Shown: positions 8,988 to 16,483 of the stretch, one piece after another
How positions within the stretch are numbered: position 1 is the stretch's first letter
Layout: each line of letters begins with the position of its first letter
NCBI GenBank assembly: GCA_009927485.1
Contig: RFMW01000120.1
Location: forward strand, 1-41,651
Direction: 5' to 3'
Source: Sphingobacteriia bacterium
GTDB lineage: Bacteria; Bacteroidota; Bacteroidia; UBA7662
Length of the DNA: 41,651 nucleotides
Program-made: the position numbers and the translations under genes
The notes under the pieces: generated by a model
Told to the model about the DNA's origin: nothing
The model's input: the letters and a program-made list of their open reading frames with translations, nothing else
The model's database searches: none

Positions 8988-9718
8988 CCTTTGGTCGCAT
9001 TCACCTGGGCCGAGGTTTTGCCAAACCTTCTTTCCCGCTTGCTGTAATCTTCCAAGGCCGCCTGCAGATGTTCCTTACGGAAATCCGGCCAACATACCGA
9101 GGTGAAATAAAGTTCAGCATAGGCAAGTTGCCACAACAGGAAATTGGAAATACGCATTTCTCCGCTGGTTCTTATCAAAAGTTCTGGATCAGGCAAGGTC
9201 GATGTTTGTAAACGTCCACTAATCACCTTTTCGTCTATGTCCTCCGGATTTAAGGTACCTTGCTGTACTTCCAACGCGATGGCGCGAACGGCGTGAAGCA
9301 ATTCACTTCGAGAACTGTACGAAAGGGCCAAATTAAGTTGCATCCTGGTGTTGCCCGATGTTTGAGCAGAAGTGTTCGCCAATTGCTCGCGACATTCGGC
9401 AGGCAACATATCCAAATCCCCGAAGGCATGCAGGGAAATTTGATTTTTCATGAGGGTGTCCAATTCGGACTGTATCGTATCCACCAACAACTGCATCAAG
9501 GCGGAAACCTCTTCCGCGGGCCTGGCCCAATTTTCGGAAGAGAAGGTATAGAGCGTAAGGTATTTAACCCCTAATTCAGCGCAAAGCTCACAGGTTTCGC
9601 GAACGGCCTGAACCGCATAGCGGTGACCGTAAATGCGGTCCTGACCCCTTTGTTGAGCCCAACGCCCGTTCCCATCCATGATGATGGCTAAGTGCTCCGG
9701 AACAAGAATGGAATCCAA
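8984..9718 (-). CDS. uppS: Isoprenyl transferase (undecaprenyl diphosphate synthase)
   Basis: UppS condenses isopentenyl diphosphate units onto farnesyl diphosphate, making the C55 carrier for peptidoglycan and LPS. Residues 14-20 hold the signature MDGNGRW with the metal-binding Asp15. Other family motifs are GHRYAVQAVRE, LTLYTFSSENWARP, LNLALSYSSRSEL, DPELLIRTSGEMRISNFLLWQ and the C-terminal RERRFG. Length (244) is normal. The start codon is TTG at 9718. In-frame upstream there is a TAG at 9740-9742 and no ATG or GTG between, while the next ATG is inside the catalytic motif, so TTG is effectively forced. It follows the second porG-like gene by 28 nt and overlaps bamA. Confidence 0.96.
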   Translation of the reverse strand: MDSILVPEHLAIIMDGNGRWAQQRGQDRIYGHRYAVQAVRETCELCAELGVKYLTLYTFSSENWARPAEEVSALMQLLVDTIQSELDTLMKNQISLHAFGDLDMLPAECREQLANTSAQTSGNTRMQLNLALSYSSRSELLHAVRAIALEVQQGTLNPEDIDEKVISGRLQTSTLPDPELLIRTSGEMRISNFLLWQLAYAELYFTSVCWPDFRKEHLQAALEDYSKRERRFGKTSAQVNATKG

Positions 9719-9746
9719 AACAAGTCGATATTGATGCCTCTATCCT

Positions 9747-10610
9747 TTACATCCGGCAACGCCGGGATGGAATACTGTACGAATAATTCACCATCAGGGA
9801 CCAATACGCATCGTTGTAGGCGTTCACTCCCCGTTGGGTTCCTGGAGAGCGAACCGTATGCCCATTTTCCCAACTGCGATCGGATAAATCCGCCGCCATT
9901 CCGTTGCGATGCAAGCGCAAAAGGGAGGGATCCACAAATTTGCCTTTGATATCGTCAAGGTAATCGGTACTTGTATAACAATACACAAACTCTACCCCCA
10001 AGCTGTGCTTATCGCGCAAATTATGACGAAAACCCAAAGTCACGGGGAAAGCCCAGGCACTCAAGGCATAGCGTTCCTCTTCCACTAGGCCTTGTAATCC
10101 CGGTTTATCCTCCAGGCCTTGGCCTTCGGTCCCCAAAGGTTGCAAAGAAACCCATTCGCCCCGGTACTTAGCTTGAGGATCGAACGAAATACGGCCAATG
10201 CCCAAACCCACATAAGGGGCGCTTTTCTTTTTACGCGATCCAGGGACAAAAGGCCAAAAGTTGAATTCCACATTCAACGTTGCGGATTGAATATTGTTAC
10301 GAAAACTCAAATTGATGGTGTCGCGAGAGGCCACCCCGGACAAGGAATCTGCCGCGTGGATGCGGTGCACTCCCCATTGCACCTTCAAACCCCAATGTGG
10401 ATTAAAATTGTATTTGGCATAAGCGGCCCCTGCTGCACCCCATTGAAAGGTCCCCACTGGATTCGGGATATCGCCCACATAGGAAGTTGCTCCAGAGGAA
10501 ATTCCCATCTCAAGCCATTGAGCATGCCCTGAACTGGACCCTCCCAGAGCCCAAATTAAACCCATTATTACGGCAAATTGCCTGGTATTCAACCTAAAAT
10601 AGTTGCCCAC
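9747..10610 (-). CDS. PorG-like (DUF6089) outer membrane beta-barrel, copy 2
   Basis: The family gives an OmpW-like eight-stranded barrel; PorG is the T9SS member. The mature part opens with AQWLEMGISSGATSYVGDIPNPVG and later shows GLGIGRISFDP, GTEGQGLEDKPGLQ, FPVTLGFRHNLRDKHSLGVEFVYCYTSTDYLDDIKGKFVDPSLL and a closing SLMVNYSYSIP, the same blocks as the upstream gene. The two are tandem paralogues. The frame is open to a TTG at 10667, but that start would overlap the previous gene by 16 nt and give an over-long leader. A GTG at 10610 gives a compact signal peptide ending SSSGHA-Q, so it was preferred. The start is uncertain. The protein ends with a Cys-Arg-rich tail (RRCRM). Confidence 0.82.
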   Translation of the reverse strand: MGNYFRLNTRQFAVIMGLIWALGGSSSGHAQWLEMGISSGATSYVGDIPNPVGTFQWGAAGAAYAKYNFNPHWGLKVQWGVHRIHAADSLSGVASRDTINLSFRNNIQSATLNVEFNFWPFVPGSRKKKSAPYVGLGIGRISFDPQAKYRGEWVSLQPLGTEGQGLEDKPGLQGLVEEERYALSAWAFPVTLGFRHNLRDKHSLGVEFVYCYTSTDYLDDIKGKFVDPSLLRLHRNGMAADLSDRSWENGHTVRSPGTQRGVNAYNDAYWSLMVNYSYSIPSRRCRM

Positions 10611-10651
10611 TGTGCAGGATTTAAAGACCCCAAAAAAAAGGCGCGACCGAA

Positions 10652-11623
10652 TCAAAGCCTTGGACAATCGTTTGGATAAATAACTCTTGACAAACTCAAT
10701 CCAATAAACAAGTAACCGTCGTTCAAGCCGTTGGTATTCCCTCTTGCGGATCCCAAAGCATTGGGCTTAAGCCAAGGGTGCAATTGTCTGGTACGGTCCA
10801 CAAATTCAGCGGCTTGTTGACCATGAACTGAGCCAATTACGTCCGGATTTACATAATTACCGCTCACATCATCAAGGTAATCGGTGAACAGGATCCGATA
10901 CCCTGCCTCCGCGGCGAAACGTGTGTATTTATCTACGGTCCATCGTACTCCGATTCCCAAGGGGATGCCGATCTGTGTGGAACGGAACTCTTCCGTATTA
11001 TAATAATTTTCCAAGCCCTGGCCTTCCGTGGTGATGTCTTTGAGGCTCACCCAACCTACAGAATCAATGGCTGATTTCCCTTGGGTATTGAAATTGTAAA
11101 CATTGAATCCACCAAAGACATAGAAATTTGCCCTTGTTACCGAGCTGTTGATCATGAATTCGCCAAATTTGTATTCAGCCACCACAGAAAACTCGGATAA
11201 TGCCGAACGAAAACTAAGATTTCGCAAGTTCACATCACCGCGGACTGCCGTTACCGTCCTGCTCACCGTGTCCACTTGGAAATAATCCGTGAGACCTCCT
11301 TTAAAATATTTCGATGTATCATTGAAAGCTTCTTCACTGAGCCTGCGCAAACGAGGGCTGTTGTCTGCGCCGGCGAGCCTCGCAAAGTTGACATCGGCCC
11401 GCAAGGAGATGTTTTTGGTCAGATGCCGACGAAAATGGGCGCCTATTCCGCCCCTTGTGCTGAAATAAAAATTATTCGCATGCGACAAATCCCCAACATA
11501 ATGGGTTGAATACAAATTAACCCCAAATTCTCTGTATTGACCATACGCAGGAGACCAAGCACCGTAACCCAGGCCTACCAAGATCAGAAGGCACAAAAAG
11601 TTGAATATTCGGGAGAATTTCAT
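10652..11623 (-). CDS. PorG-like (DUF6089) outer membrane beta-barrel, copy 1
   Basis: This 323-residue protein has a signal peptide (MKFSRIFNFLCLLILVG to YGQ) and then the PorG/DUF6089 opening REFGVNLYSTHYVGDLSHANNF. Alternating beta strands follow, with GLENYYNTEEFRSTQIGIPL, RFAAEAGYRILFTDYLDDVSG and a C-terminal GYLFIGLSLSRVIYPNDCP. PorG is an outer membrane component that, with PorK/PorN and others, supports type IX secretion. The position nadK-porG-uppS-bamA-skp is a layout I recall as conserved in Bacteroidota. It starts 47 nt after nadK and is followed by a paralogue. Which copy serves the T9SS, or whether both do, cannot be told from sequence alone. Confidence 0.85.
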   Translation of the reverse strand: MKFSRIFNFLCLLILVGLGYGAWSPAYGQYREFGVNLYSTHYVGDLSHANNFYFSTRGGIGAHFRRHLTKNISLRADVNFARLAGADNSPRLRRLSEEAFNDTSKYFKGGLTDYFQVDTVSRTVTAVRGDVNLRNLSFRSALSEFSVVAEYKFGEFMINSSVTRANFYVFGGFNVYNFNTQGKSAIDSVGWVSLKDITTEGQGLENYYNTEEFRSTQIGIPLGIGVRWTVDKYTRFAAEAGYRILFTDYLDDVSGNYVNPDVIGSVHGQQAAEFVDRTRQLHPWLKPNALGSARGNTNGLNDGYLFIGLSLSRVIYPNDCPRL

Positions 11624-11670
11624 GCAAATATTTTAGCTAAAAGGCGAAAATACCCCCAAAAAACCCAAAA

Positions 11671-12594
11671 TCAACCACGAAGGTCCAAACCCCACAAGAG
11701 TTTGGTCTTCAAAGGTTGAAAATCCGAATAGCCTTGAAGACGAGCCAAAGCAAGGTTTTTTTCGTATCGGCGAATTTCCAGTGCACCATGGCCTCTCCAA
11801 TCCAAGGACTTTCCATCCATCATCAAATTGCAGGCCCCACCCTCTAAAGGTGTTGTCAAGCGCAGAATGCAGGTATCCGGCAGGATAACGGGACGTATTC
11901 CCAATTGATGACCGGCCACTGGGGTAATCAAAAGGACCCTGCTTTGTGGCAAAATGATAGGACCTCCGCAGCTCATGGAGTACGCTGTGGAGCCTGTTGG
12001 GGTAGAGATCAACAAGCCATCGGCCTGGTAATGGTTCAAAACATGACCGTCCACATCGCATGTAAGGCGCATGAGCCCCCCACCCTGCCGTTGCAAGGCG
12101 ATTTCATTCAACGCAAAGGCAAATCCCCGCGGTTCATCCGCATCAATACCCTCTTTGGGATAGCGGCACTCCACCAAACTGCGGCGTTCAATTTCAATTT
12201 CTCCTCGATGAATGGCCGATAAGGCCGTTGAGAAATCCTCTGGACCTCCGGCTGAGCTCAAGAAACCCAGTCTGCCCAAATGAAACCCAAAAACCGGCAA
12301 ACCCCATTCCACCGCAAATTGGACCGCATCCAGCAAGGTGCCATCTCCCCCCAAGGTCAACACCAAAGCCTGTTCCTTATTGACTTGGATGGAATCAGGA
12401 CAGGGCTGTTCGGGATCAAAAAAACGAGGGTTGAGATCCGGAAAACCTTCTGCGAGAATTTCACGGAGGCTGGAATGCCACCACAAGTCAAACGACAATG
12501 CCGCCGCTTCCGTCATGAGCTTGCGCAAGGCCTCCATTTTGAAAGCGATCGAAGGTCTTGCGTAAACCAACAAGGTGTCCACAGGCTTAGACAT
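11671..12594 (-). CDS. nadK: NAD kinase
   Basis: NadK phosphorylates NAD at the 2'-OH of the adenosine ribose to give NADP, in the cytoplasm. The 307 residues carry the diagnostic GGDGTLL at 82-88 (catalytic Asp in the GGDG loop), GFHLGRLGFL after it, the NE pair near 163 and the second motif TPTGSTAYSMSCGGPI from 198. The late segments HQLGIRPVILPD and MMDGKSL fit the C-terminal beta domain. Its ATG at 12594 overlaps the end of the preceding glutaminase gene by 8 nt. Length is as usual. No specific regulation is visible. Confidence 0.96.
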   Translation of the reverse strand: MSKPVDTLLVYARPSIAFKMEALRKLMTEAAALSFDLWWHSSLREILAEGFPDLNPRFFDPEQPCPDSIQVNKEQALVLTLGGDGTLLDAVQFAVEWGLPVFGFHLGRLGFLSSAGGPEDFSTALSAIHRGEIEIERRSLVECRYPKEGIDADEPRGFAFALNEIALQRQGGGLMRLTCDVDGHVLNHYQADGLLISTPTGSTAYSMSCGGPIILPQSRVLLITPVAGHQLGIRPVILPDTCILRLTTPLEGGACNLMMDGKSLDWRGHGALEIRRYEKNLALARLQGYSDFQPLKTKLLWGLDLRG

Positions 12595-13192
12595 TTAGAT
12601 TCAGGCTTTGAAGGAAGATGCTCAAAAGTAAATCCGGCTTTTGAGAAAGAATCGATTCAGGATGAAACTGGTAACCCCAAAGAGGCCGATTGCAATGGCG
12701 CATTGCTTGCACCGACCCGTCATCCTGGGCCCTGGCCAACAATTCAAATTCCCTTGGAACAGCATCCAAGACCAAGGAATGATAGCGCATTACCTCCAAT
12801 CCGTCCAAGGAATCCACGGGAGGCCACCCTGACCGCACGCCTTGATTCTCCAGCATGGGGTTTGCCACAAGAATGCTGGTTTTTCCATGCATAGGCCTCC
12901 TTGCTCGAACCAAGGACGATCCAAAGTGAATCCCCAAAGCTTGATGGCCCAAACAGACCCCGAGCATGGGCTTCGTATCGGCATACTGTGCGATAAATTC
13001 CATAAGCCAACCGGCCTCCTCGGGAGTTCCCGGTCCTGGCCCCAGGATTGCGGCATCCCATTCCAAATCTTGAACCGATTTCATTGGATCATCACACGTC
13101 AATACCCGGCAATGGTGACCTTCTTTCATGACCCAGGCCATCAAATTGTACGTGAAAGAATCCCGGTTGTCAATCAAGAGAAACTTTGCCAT
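12587..13192 (-). CDS. pabA: Aminodeoxychorismate/anthranilate synthase glutaminase subunit
   Basis: This class I glutamine amidotransferase releases ammonia from glutamine for a chorismate-using partner (PabB or TrpE). The protein opens with FLLIDNRDSFTYNL, typical of TrpG/PabA, and has the oxyanion motif LGPGPGTPEEAG. The nucleophile Cys is in MLGVCLGHQALG, with the catalytic His and Glu in GYQFHPESIL. The ATG at 13192 was chosen; a TTG two codons upstream is the only alternative. No trpE, pabB or other tryptophan gene is in the window, so PabA (folate) is a little more likely than TrpG, but the family overlaps and amphibolic use is common. It sits between cvpA and nadK. Confidence 0.88.
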   Translation of the reverse strand: MAKFLLIDNRDSFTYNLMAWVMKEGHHCRVLTCDDPMKSVQDLEWDAAILGPGPGTPEEAGWLMEFIAQYADTKPMLGVCLGHQALGIHFGSSLVRARRPMHGKTSILVANPMLENQGVRSGWPPVDSLDGLEVMRYHSLVLDAVPREFELLARAQDDGSVQAMRHCNRPLWGYQFHPESILSQKPDLLLSIFLQSLNLNV

Positions 13193-13227
13193 AACCAATC
13201 CGGTTAATCTAAATCAACGAGAATAAC

Positions 13228-13713
13228 CTAGAAAAAAGAAGTCCCCATCGTCCAAATGGCTTTACCCATGGCCATCAAACCTGCCGCGCTCCATGGAAAT
13301 TTGGACTTTAGCACGGATAAGCCACCCGGGATTTGAGCGATTAAATGGAATACCAACGACAATATCACCACCCATTTCAGCAACGCCAGCATAGCTCCTC
13401 CCCAACGATAGGCGGTTTCCAGGCCTATAATTTTGAAAAATTTTGAAATCAAAGCATTTAGGGCCATGAGGACGAGTTGCACCCCCAGGAGGATTCCCAC
13501 CAAGAGGCCCCATTGCACCCATGAACCTTGTTCGGTACCGGAAATGTCCCTAGCCCAAACCTGCCACGAAGCCGATTGGTGCATCAACCCAACAAGTGCC
13601 AAGGAAAACGCTAAGCCAAACCACTGCAAAAGGACTCCAAACAGGCCTTCTTGGTAACCTTTCCAGGTCGACCAAAGCAATACAAGAGCACAAATTCCTT
13701 CAAGCAACGACAT
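13228..13713 (-). CDS. cvpA: CvpA-family inner membrane protein
   Basis: The 161 residues hold four hydrophobic segments at about 1-18, 24-44, 67-90 and 104-126. The first loop carries the Gly pattern TWKGYQEGLFG seen in CvpA proteins, and the last loop has LIAQIPGG. CvpA was named for colicin V production in E. coli; more recent work in enterics links it to envelope stress and bile-salt tolerance. It is probably the first gene of the minus-strand operon leading through nadK to bamA. The ATG at 13713 is preceded by the 50-nt divergent space shared with the RlpA-like gene. The closest Bacteroidota relatives are, as I recall, annotated only as CvpA family. Confidence 0.78.
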   Translation of the reverse strand: MSLLEGICALVLLWSTWKGYQEGLFGVLLQWFGLAFSLALVGLMHQSASWQVWARDISGTEQGSWVQWGLLVGILLGVQLVLMALNALISKFFKIIGLETAYRWGGAMLALLKWVVILSLVFHLIAQIPGGLSVLKSKFPWSAAGLMAMGKAIWTMGTSFF

Positions 13714-13763
13714 TATTCTGAACTAAAAATCAAAGATTAAGAAAACCACTTTATATTGGGAAG

Positions 13764-14198
13764 ATGGTTGCCTACAAATATTCGAAGAAATGGTTTTTTC
13801 TTGGGGCTCTTGGCGTTTGGTTGATCCTTGCGAACATGCATAACGCAGGGGCATTGGAGCATCCGTTCATCCATTCGCAACCACCTGATGCGAAATTCAA
13901 GCACCCCACCTGGACCGGAACGGCTTCGGTCTATGCTCTCAAATTTCAAGGAAGACGCACAGCATCCGGTGCATTGTACGATCGTAACAAGTTAAGCGCT
14001 GCTCATAAATTTCTCCCCATGGGGACCAGGGTTAGGGTTACCAACCTCCGAAACCTATGCTCCATTGAACTTGAAGTCAACGATAGGCTATCAAAAACCT
14101 CTCCGCACCTTATTGACTTATCACCGGAAGCTGCCAAACAAATCGAAATCCCCATTCAAGGCATCGGGAAAGTCAGGGTTGAACGCATTTCTCCGTAA
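13764..14198 (+). CDS. RlpA-like double-psi beta-barrel protein, short form
   Basis: RlpA proteins are septal lytic transglycosylases that cut denuded glycan strands. This 144-residue version has a signal peptide (KKWFFLGALGVWLILANM, cleavage near residue 30) and then a single DPBB domain. Family motifs are WTGTASVYALKFQGRRTASG, the His in LSAAHKFLPMGTRVRVTNL, the Asp in EVNDRL and the LIDLSPEAAKQI block. The usual family text is NDRGPF and here it reads NDRLSK, so part of the active-site loop differs. There is no lipobox and no C-terminal SPOR domain, so septal targeting by SPOR is not expected. Activity is inferred from the family. It is divergent from cvpA and converges on the phospholipase-like gene 21 nt away. 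Confidence 0.85.
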   Translation: MVAYKYSKKWFFLGALGVWLILANMHNAGALEHPFIHSQPPDAKFKHPTWTGTASVYALKFQGRRTASGALYDRNKLSAAHKFLPMGTRVRVTNLRNLCSIELEVNDRLSKTSPHLIDLSPEAAKQIEIPIQGIGKVRVERISP

Positions 14199-14219
14199 GG
14201 TTAGTTTCTGAAAGCCTCA

Positions 14220-15194
14220 TCAATCCTCACAACTTTGCTTGGATTGACCCAAAAGGGGGGTGCGCAACAAAGTATCCAATGCTGGTATTTCTTCGGGGTA
14301 ATCCAACGCTGTGGCGCGTAATCCCGCTGGCTGACCAGCCTCGATCCAGGCACTCCACCACCAAGAGGCCACGTGATGGATCGAAGCGGATAATCTTTGG
14401 CCCATCAAGCCGCCTAGACATTGATCGTAACACTTCACAAATTCTTTGGACTCCTTGCGCACCAAGCGTGACCCTTGTTGGATTGGGGAAAATTGCCAAG
14501 GGATAGGCACGGTGGTTCGGCATCTCTGTTCACAGGCAAAGACTCTCGCCAAGGGCGCAGAACTTTCCCGAATAATATCCCAAATCGACAAACGCACATC
14601 GGGTATCCATCGAGGACGTTGGAACGGCTTCAGCATTTGATCGATAAAATATTCAGGGATACGACTCTCCAACAAGGCATGAATCCCATGTTGCCCGGTA
14701 AATTGCCCATTATAATTGGAACACAGGTGCAGGGGTACATGGGCATCTGCCAAATAATGGCCCAAATCCGCCGCATGACGGCAAACCGCACCTGCATCCC
14801 CCTTTGCAAAAGCGTTCACCAAGCGACGATACACCGTGACCGTATGCCACGGCAATACCCCATGTTCCCTCAGGCTGTCTTCGTGATAACACCGAATTGC
14901 ATCGCCCCAGTTCATGGGCATGCAATGGAAAACCGAATCCCCCCATTGGTCCAAATCGATGAAATGTCGAGCGGCTTCATGTGGATCCCAAGCCCTTCTT
15001 TGGTCTGCTGCTACCGCTCGATCTCTTAACTCATCTTTGTACTGCAGCATATAACCCAAGAGAGGCTGTGGGAGTATAAACACCGCAGATTCGTTGATAT
15101 AGCGATGAGCCATAAAACCCCATGCCCGGGCAGTCCCTGGGTTCGAGATGAAGCAGAGCCCCAAACACAAACAGGCCAGCCATCGAGAGGTCAT
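14220..15194 (-). CDS. Secreted zinc-dependent phospholipase C-like / S1-P1 nuclease-fold protein
   Basis: The fold uses an N-terminal Trp plus His and Asp residues to bind three zinc ions and cleave phosphodiesters. From the ATG at 15194, a signal peptide ends in TARA, leaving mature Trp25 in WGFMAHRYIN, exactly where Zn-dependent PLC/S1 nucleases need it. His in ARHFIDLDQW, DLGHYLADAHVPLH and the block NYNGQFTGQHGIHALLESRIPE supply the remaining ligands. The frame stays open to a TTG at 15308, but no ATG lies in that part and the signal peptide decides for 15194. The substrate (phospholipid or nucleic acid) cannot be decided. A C-terminal region of about 100 residues is less typical. The start is preceded by a 21-bp imperfect direct repeat. 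Confidence 0.78.
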   Translation of the reverse strand: MTSRWLACLCLGLCFISNPGTARAWGFMAHRYINESAVFILPQPLLGYMLQYKDELRDRAVAADQRRAWDPHEAARHFIDLDQWGDSVFHCMPMNWGDAIRCYHEDSLREHGVLPWHTVTVYRRLVNAFAKGDAGAVCRHAADLGHYLADAHVPLHLCSNYNGQFTGQHGIHALLESRIPEYFIDQMLKPFQRPRWIPDVRLSIWDIIRESSAPLARVFACEQRCRTTVPIPWQFSPIQQGSRLVRKESKEFVKCYDQCLGGLMGQRLSASIHHVASWWWSAWIEAGQPAGLRATALDYPEEIPALDTLLRTPLLGQSKQSCED

Positions 15195-15232
15195 CCGCGC
15201 ATGGCTTTCTCCTGTCCACGTATGGCTTTCTC
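15194..15232. repeat. 21-bp-period direct repeat at the phospholipase-like gene start
   Basis: The 18-nt units at 15194-15211 and 15215-15232 (TCC.CG.ATGGCTTTCTC) differ at two positions and have a 21-nt period. The first unit touches the start codon. If translation began upstream the repeat would encode ESHTWTG/ESHARM. It probably arose by local duplication. Confidence 0.6.
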
Positions 15233-15385
15233 TTGAGAGAATTGTTTTGGAATAATTGCTTGGCTTTTTCACGATTTGGCATCCATACAGGACGCAAATT
15301 GGTTCCAAAGCCGACCCTGATCCGGTTACAAACGCTTAACAACCCATGCTGTCTTGCGCATGGGCTGATTCGCAAACGAAGATGC
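15195..15385. other. Intergenic stretch without a supported gene
   Basis: This 191-nt stretch lies between the CxxCH lipoprotein stop and the phospholipase-like start. It holds the direct repeat above and a perfect 6-bp inverted repeat CCCATG/CATGGG at 15343-15364 with a 10-nt loop. No T-tract follows on the minus strand and I see no match to TAnnTTTG on the minus strand. Confidence 0.4.
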
Positions 15386-15388
15386 TGT

Positions 15389-15886
15389 TTAAATTTCGAT
15401 GCGCAGGCGATTGATTCGCTTAATCGGACCCGGGCAATTGGATTCGTGGCATTGCACGCATTGGGCAACGACCGCATTGAAATGTTCGGGGGTTGGTTCA
15501 CGGCCCACCTTCTCAAAGGCCTTATGATAATCGGAAGCCCGACGAAGGAAGTCAGGGGTCACCACATTGGAATCGGTGGGTGTTTGCTTTTCGAAGGGCA
15601 TAGGGGCCCAGGCCGGGGGTGGACTGCTTTGAGCGGAGTCGGATACCAAATAGGCTCTCATCGTTTCGGCTTGAAGCAACATAGCGCGCATTGCTGCAGC
15701 CATGGGGGCTACCTTGGGTGAAGTCAATTCATCACTGCACGTTGCATCCTCGGCTAAAGCATCCTCGGATGGAGCCTTGGAGGTTGCCCAAAGCCCAGAG
15801 CCTGCGTCAGAGCATGCCCCCAACAGGGCCAATCCTACTACCCAAATTGCCAAAAAAACGGTATAAACAACTGCTTTGGGAGCCAT
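15389..15886 (-). CDS. Lipoprotein with one C-terminal CxxCH heme-binding motif
   Basis: The 165-residue protein from the ATG at 15886 has a lipoprotein signal peptide ending LALLGAC (Cys25), so it is exported and lipid-anchored. A low-complexity Ser/Ala/Asp stretch follows, then MAAAMRAMLLQAETMRAYL, likely a helix. The only cofactor motif is CVQCH at 143-147 near the C-terminus, followed by ESNCPGPIKRINRLRI. A single C-terminal CxxCH after a helix is the layout of cytochrome c'-like four-helix proteins, so a covalent heme is plausible. A GTG at 15898 overlapping the upstream stop is an alternative start. It directly follows a DUF4920 lipoprotein and is probably co-transcribed with it. No named family is recognised with confidence. 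Confidence 0.75.
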   Translation of the reverse strand: MAPKAVVYTVFLAIWVVGLALLGACSDAGSGLWATSKAPSEDALAEDATCSDELTSPKVAPMAAAMRAMLLQAETMRAYLVSDSAQSSPPPAWAPMPFEKQTPTDSNVVTPDFLRRASDYHKAFEKVGREPTPEHFNAVVAQCVQCHESNCPGPIKRINRLRIEI

Positions 15887-15897
15887 CACGGTGGACA

Positions 15898-16401
15898 CTA
15901 TTTGCGCAACCGCACTCCGCTTGCTTCAAACACCAATTCCACCTCCGGTTCGGTGATCGCTGCAATTTCATCTTTGCTCTTGCCGGCATCTTCAGCATAA
16001 TGCCTCAGGGCTTCAACCGCCGTGGTGTCGTAGGTGGCTATGCCTTGCATAACAATTTTGGAACCTGCCGACTCCAAAGGCATGAAGAAGGCATAGTCCT
16101 TGAAACCTACCCTCAGCATTTGACCGTTCCCCATATCGAGCTTCATCCAACAGCCCTTCTTCTGGCAGCACTCTTGAATGGTGCCTGACAATTTGAACTC
16201 CGCCATGGTTTTGCCCTTCATTAATTCAGGAAGCTCGGAGACGTCCGTTGCGCCTTCTACGGTAATGGAGTCCCCGAAATAGGCCCATTGGGAATCATCG
16301 GATTTGACCCCATTTTGGCAGGAAACCCCCATCCACATGACTGGGAATGATAATAAAACAGCTGCCAAAGCCCTGTTTGAGATTTTTGTTCGAATATTCA
16401 T
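15898..16401 (-). CDS. DUF4920 lipoprotein
   Basis: This 167-residue protein carries a lipoprotein signal (VMWMGVSC, Cys28). The mature part begins with YFGDSITVEGATDVSELPELM and has the DUF4920 core AEFKLSGTIQECCQKKGCWMKLDMGNG followed by LRVGFKDYAFFMPLESAGSKIVMQGIA, an OB-like beta fold. The Cys cluster CCQKKGCW is the family hallmark and could bind a metal or form a disulfide; function is unknown. The ATG at 16401 lies 15 nt after a TAATTTTG promoter box on the minus strand. Its TAG stop meets the CxxCH lipoprotein gene. Confidence in the family is high; the role is open. Confidence 0.85.
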   Translation of the reverse strand: MNIRTKISNRALAAVLLSFPVMWMGVSCQNGVKSDDSQWAYFGDSITVEGATDVSELPELMKGKTMAEFKLSGTIQECCQKKGCWMKLDMGNGQMLRVGFKDYAFFMPLESAGSKIVMQGIATYDTTAVEALRHYAEDAGKSKDEIAAITEPEVELVFEASGVRLRK

Positions 16402-16415
16402 CGGAAAATTTTATG

Positions 16416-16423
16416 CAAAATTA
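16416..16423 (-). promoter_or_regulatory. Bacteroidota -7 promoter box for the DUF4920 operon
   Basis: On the minus strand the bases read TAATTTTG, an exact TAnnTTTG match, 14 nt before the ATG at 16401. The matching -33 TTTG is not clear, so the leader would be very short. It sits back to back with the rpsT promoter box. Confidence 0.5.
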
Positions 16424-16444
16424 GGGTTATTTAAGCAAATTCCG

Positions 16445-16452
16445 TAAATTTG
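16445..16452 (+). promoter_or_regulatory. Bacteroidota -7 promoter box for rpsT
   Basis: TAAATTTG is an exact match to the TAnnTTTG element used by the phylum's primary sigma factor. It lies 31 nt upstream of the rpsT ATG at 16484. A clear -33 TTTG is not visible at the usual spacing. Confidence 0.6.
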
Positions 16453-16483
16453 CGGTCCTAAAATCATCTAACACCCCCTCTCT

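Noticed and set aside
13741-13763. TATATTGG as promoter of the RlpA-like gene
   Set aside because: One mismatch in the TTTG part and too close to the ATG; not convincing.
15343-15364. CCCATG/CATGGG inverted repeat as a terminator after the CxxCH lipoprotein
   Set aside because: No T-tract follows on the minus strand and the 10-nt loop with a 6-bp stem can arise by chance.
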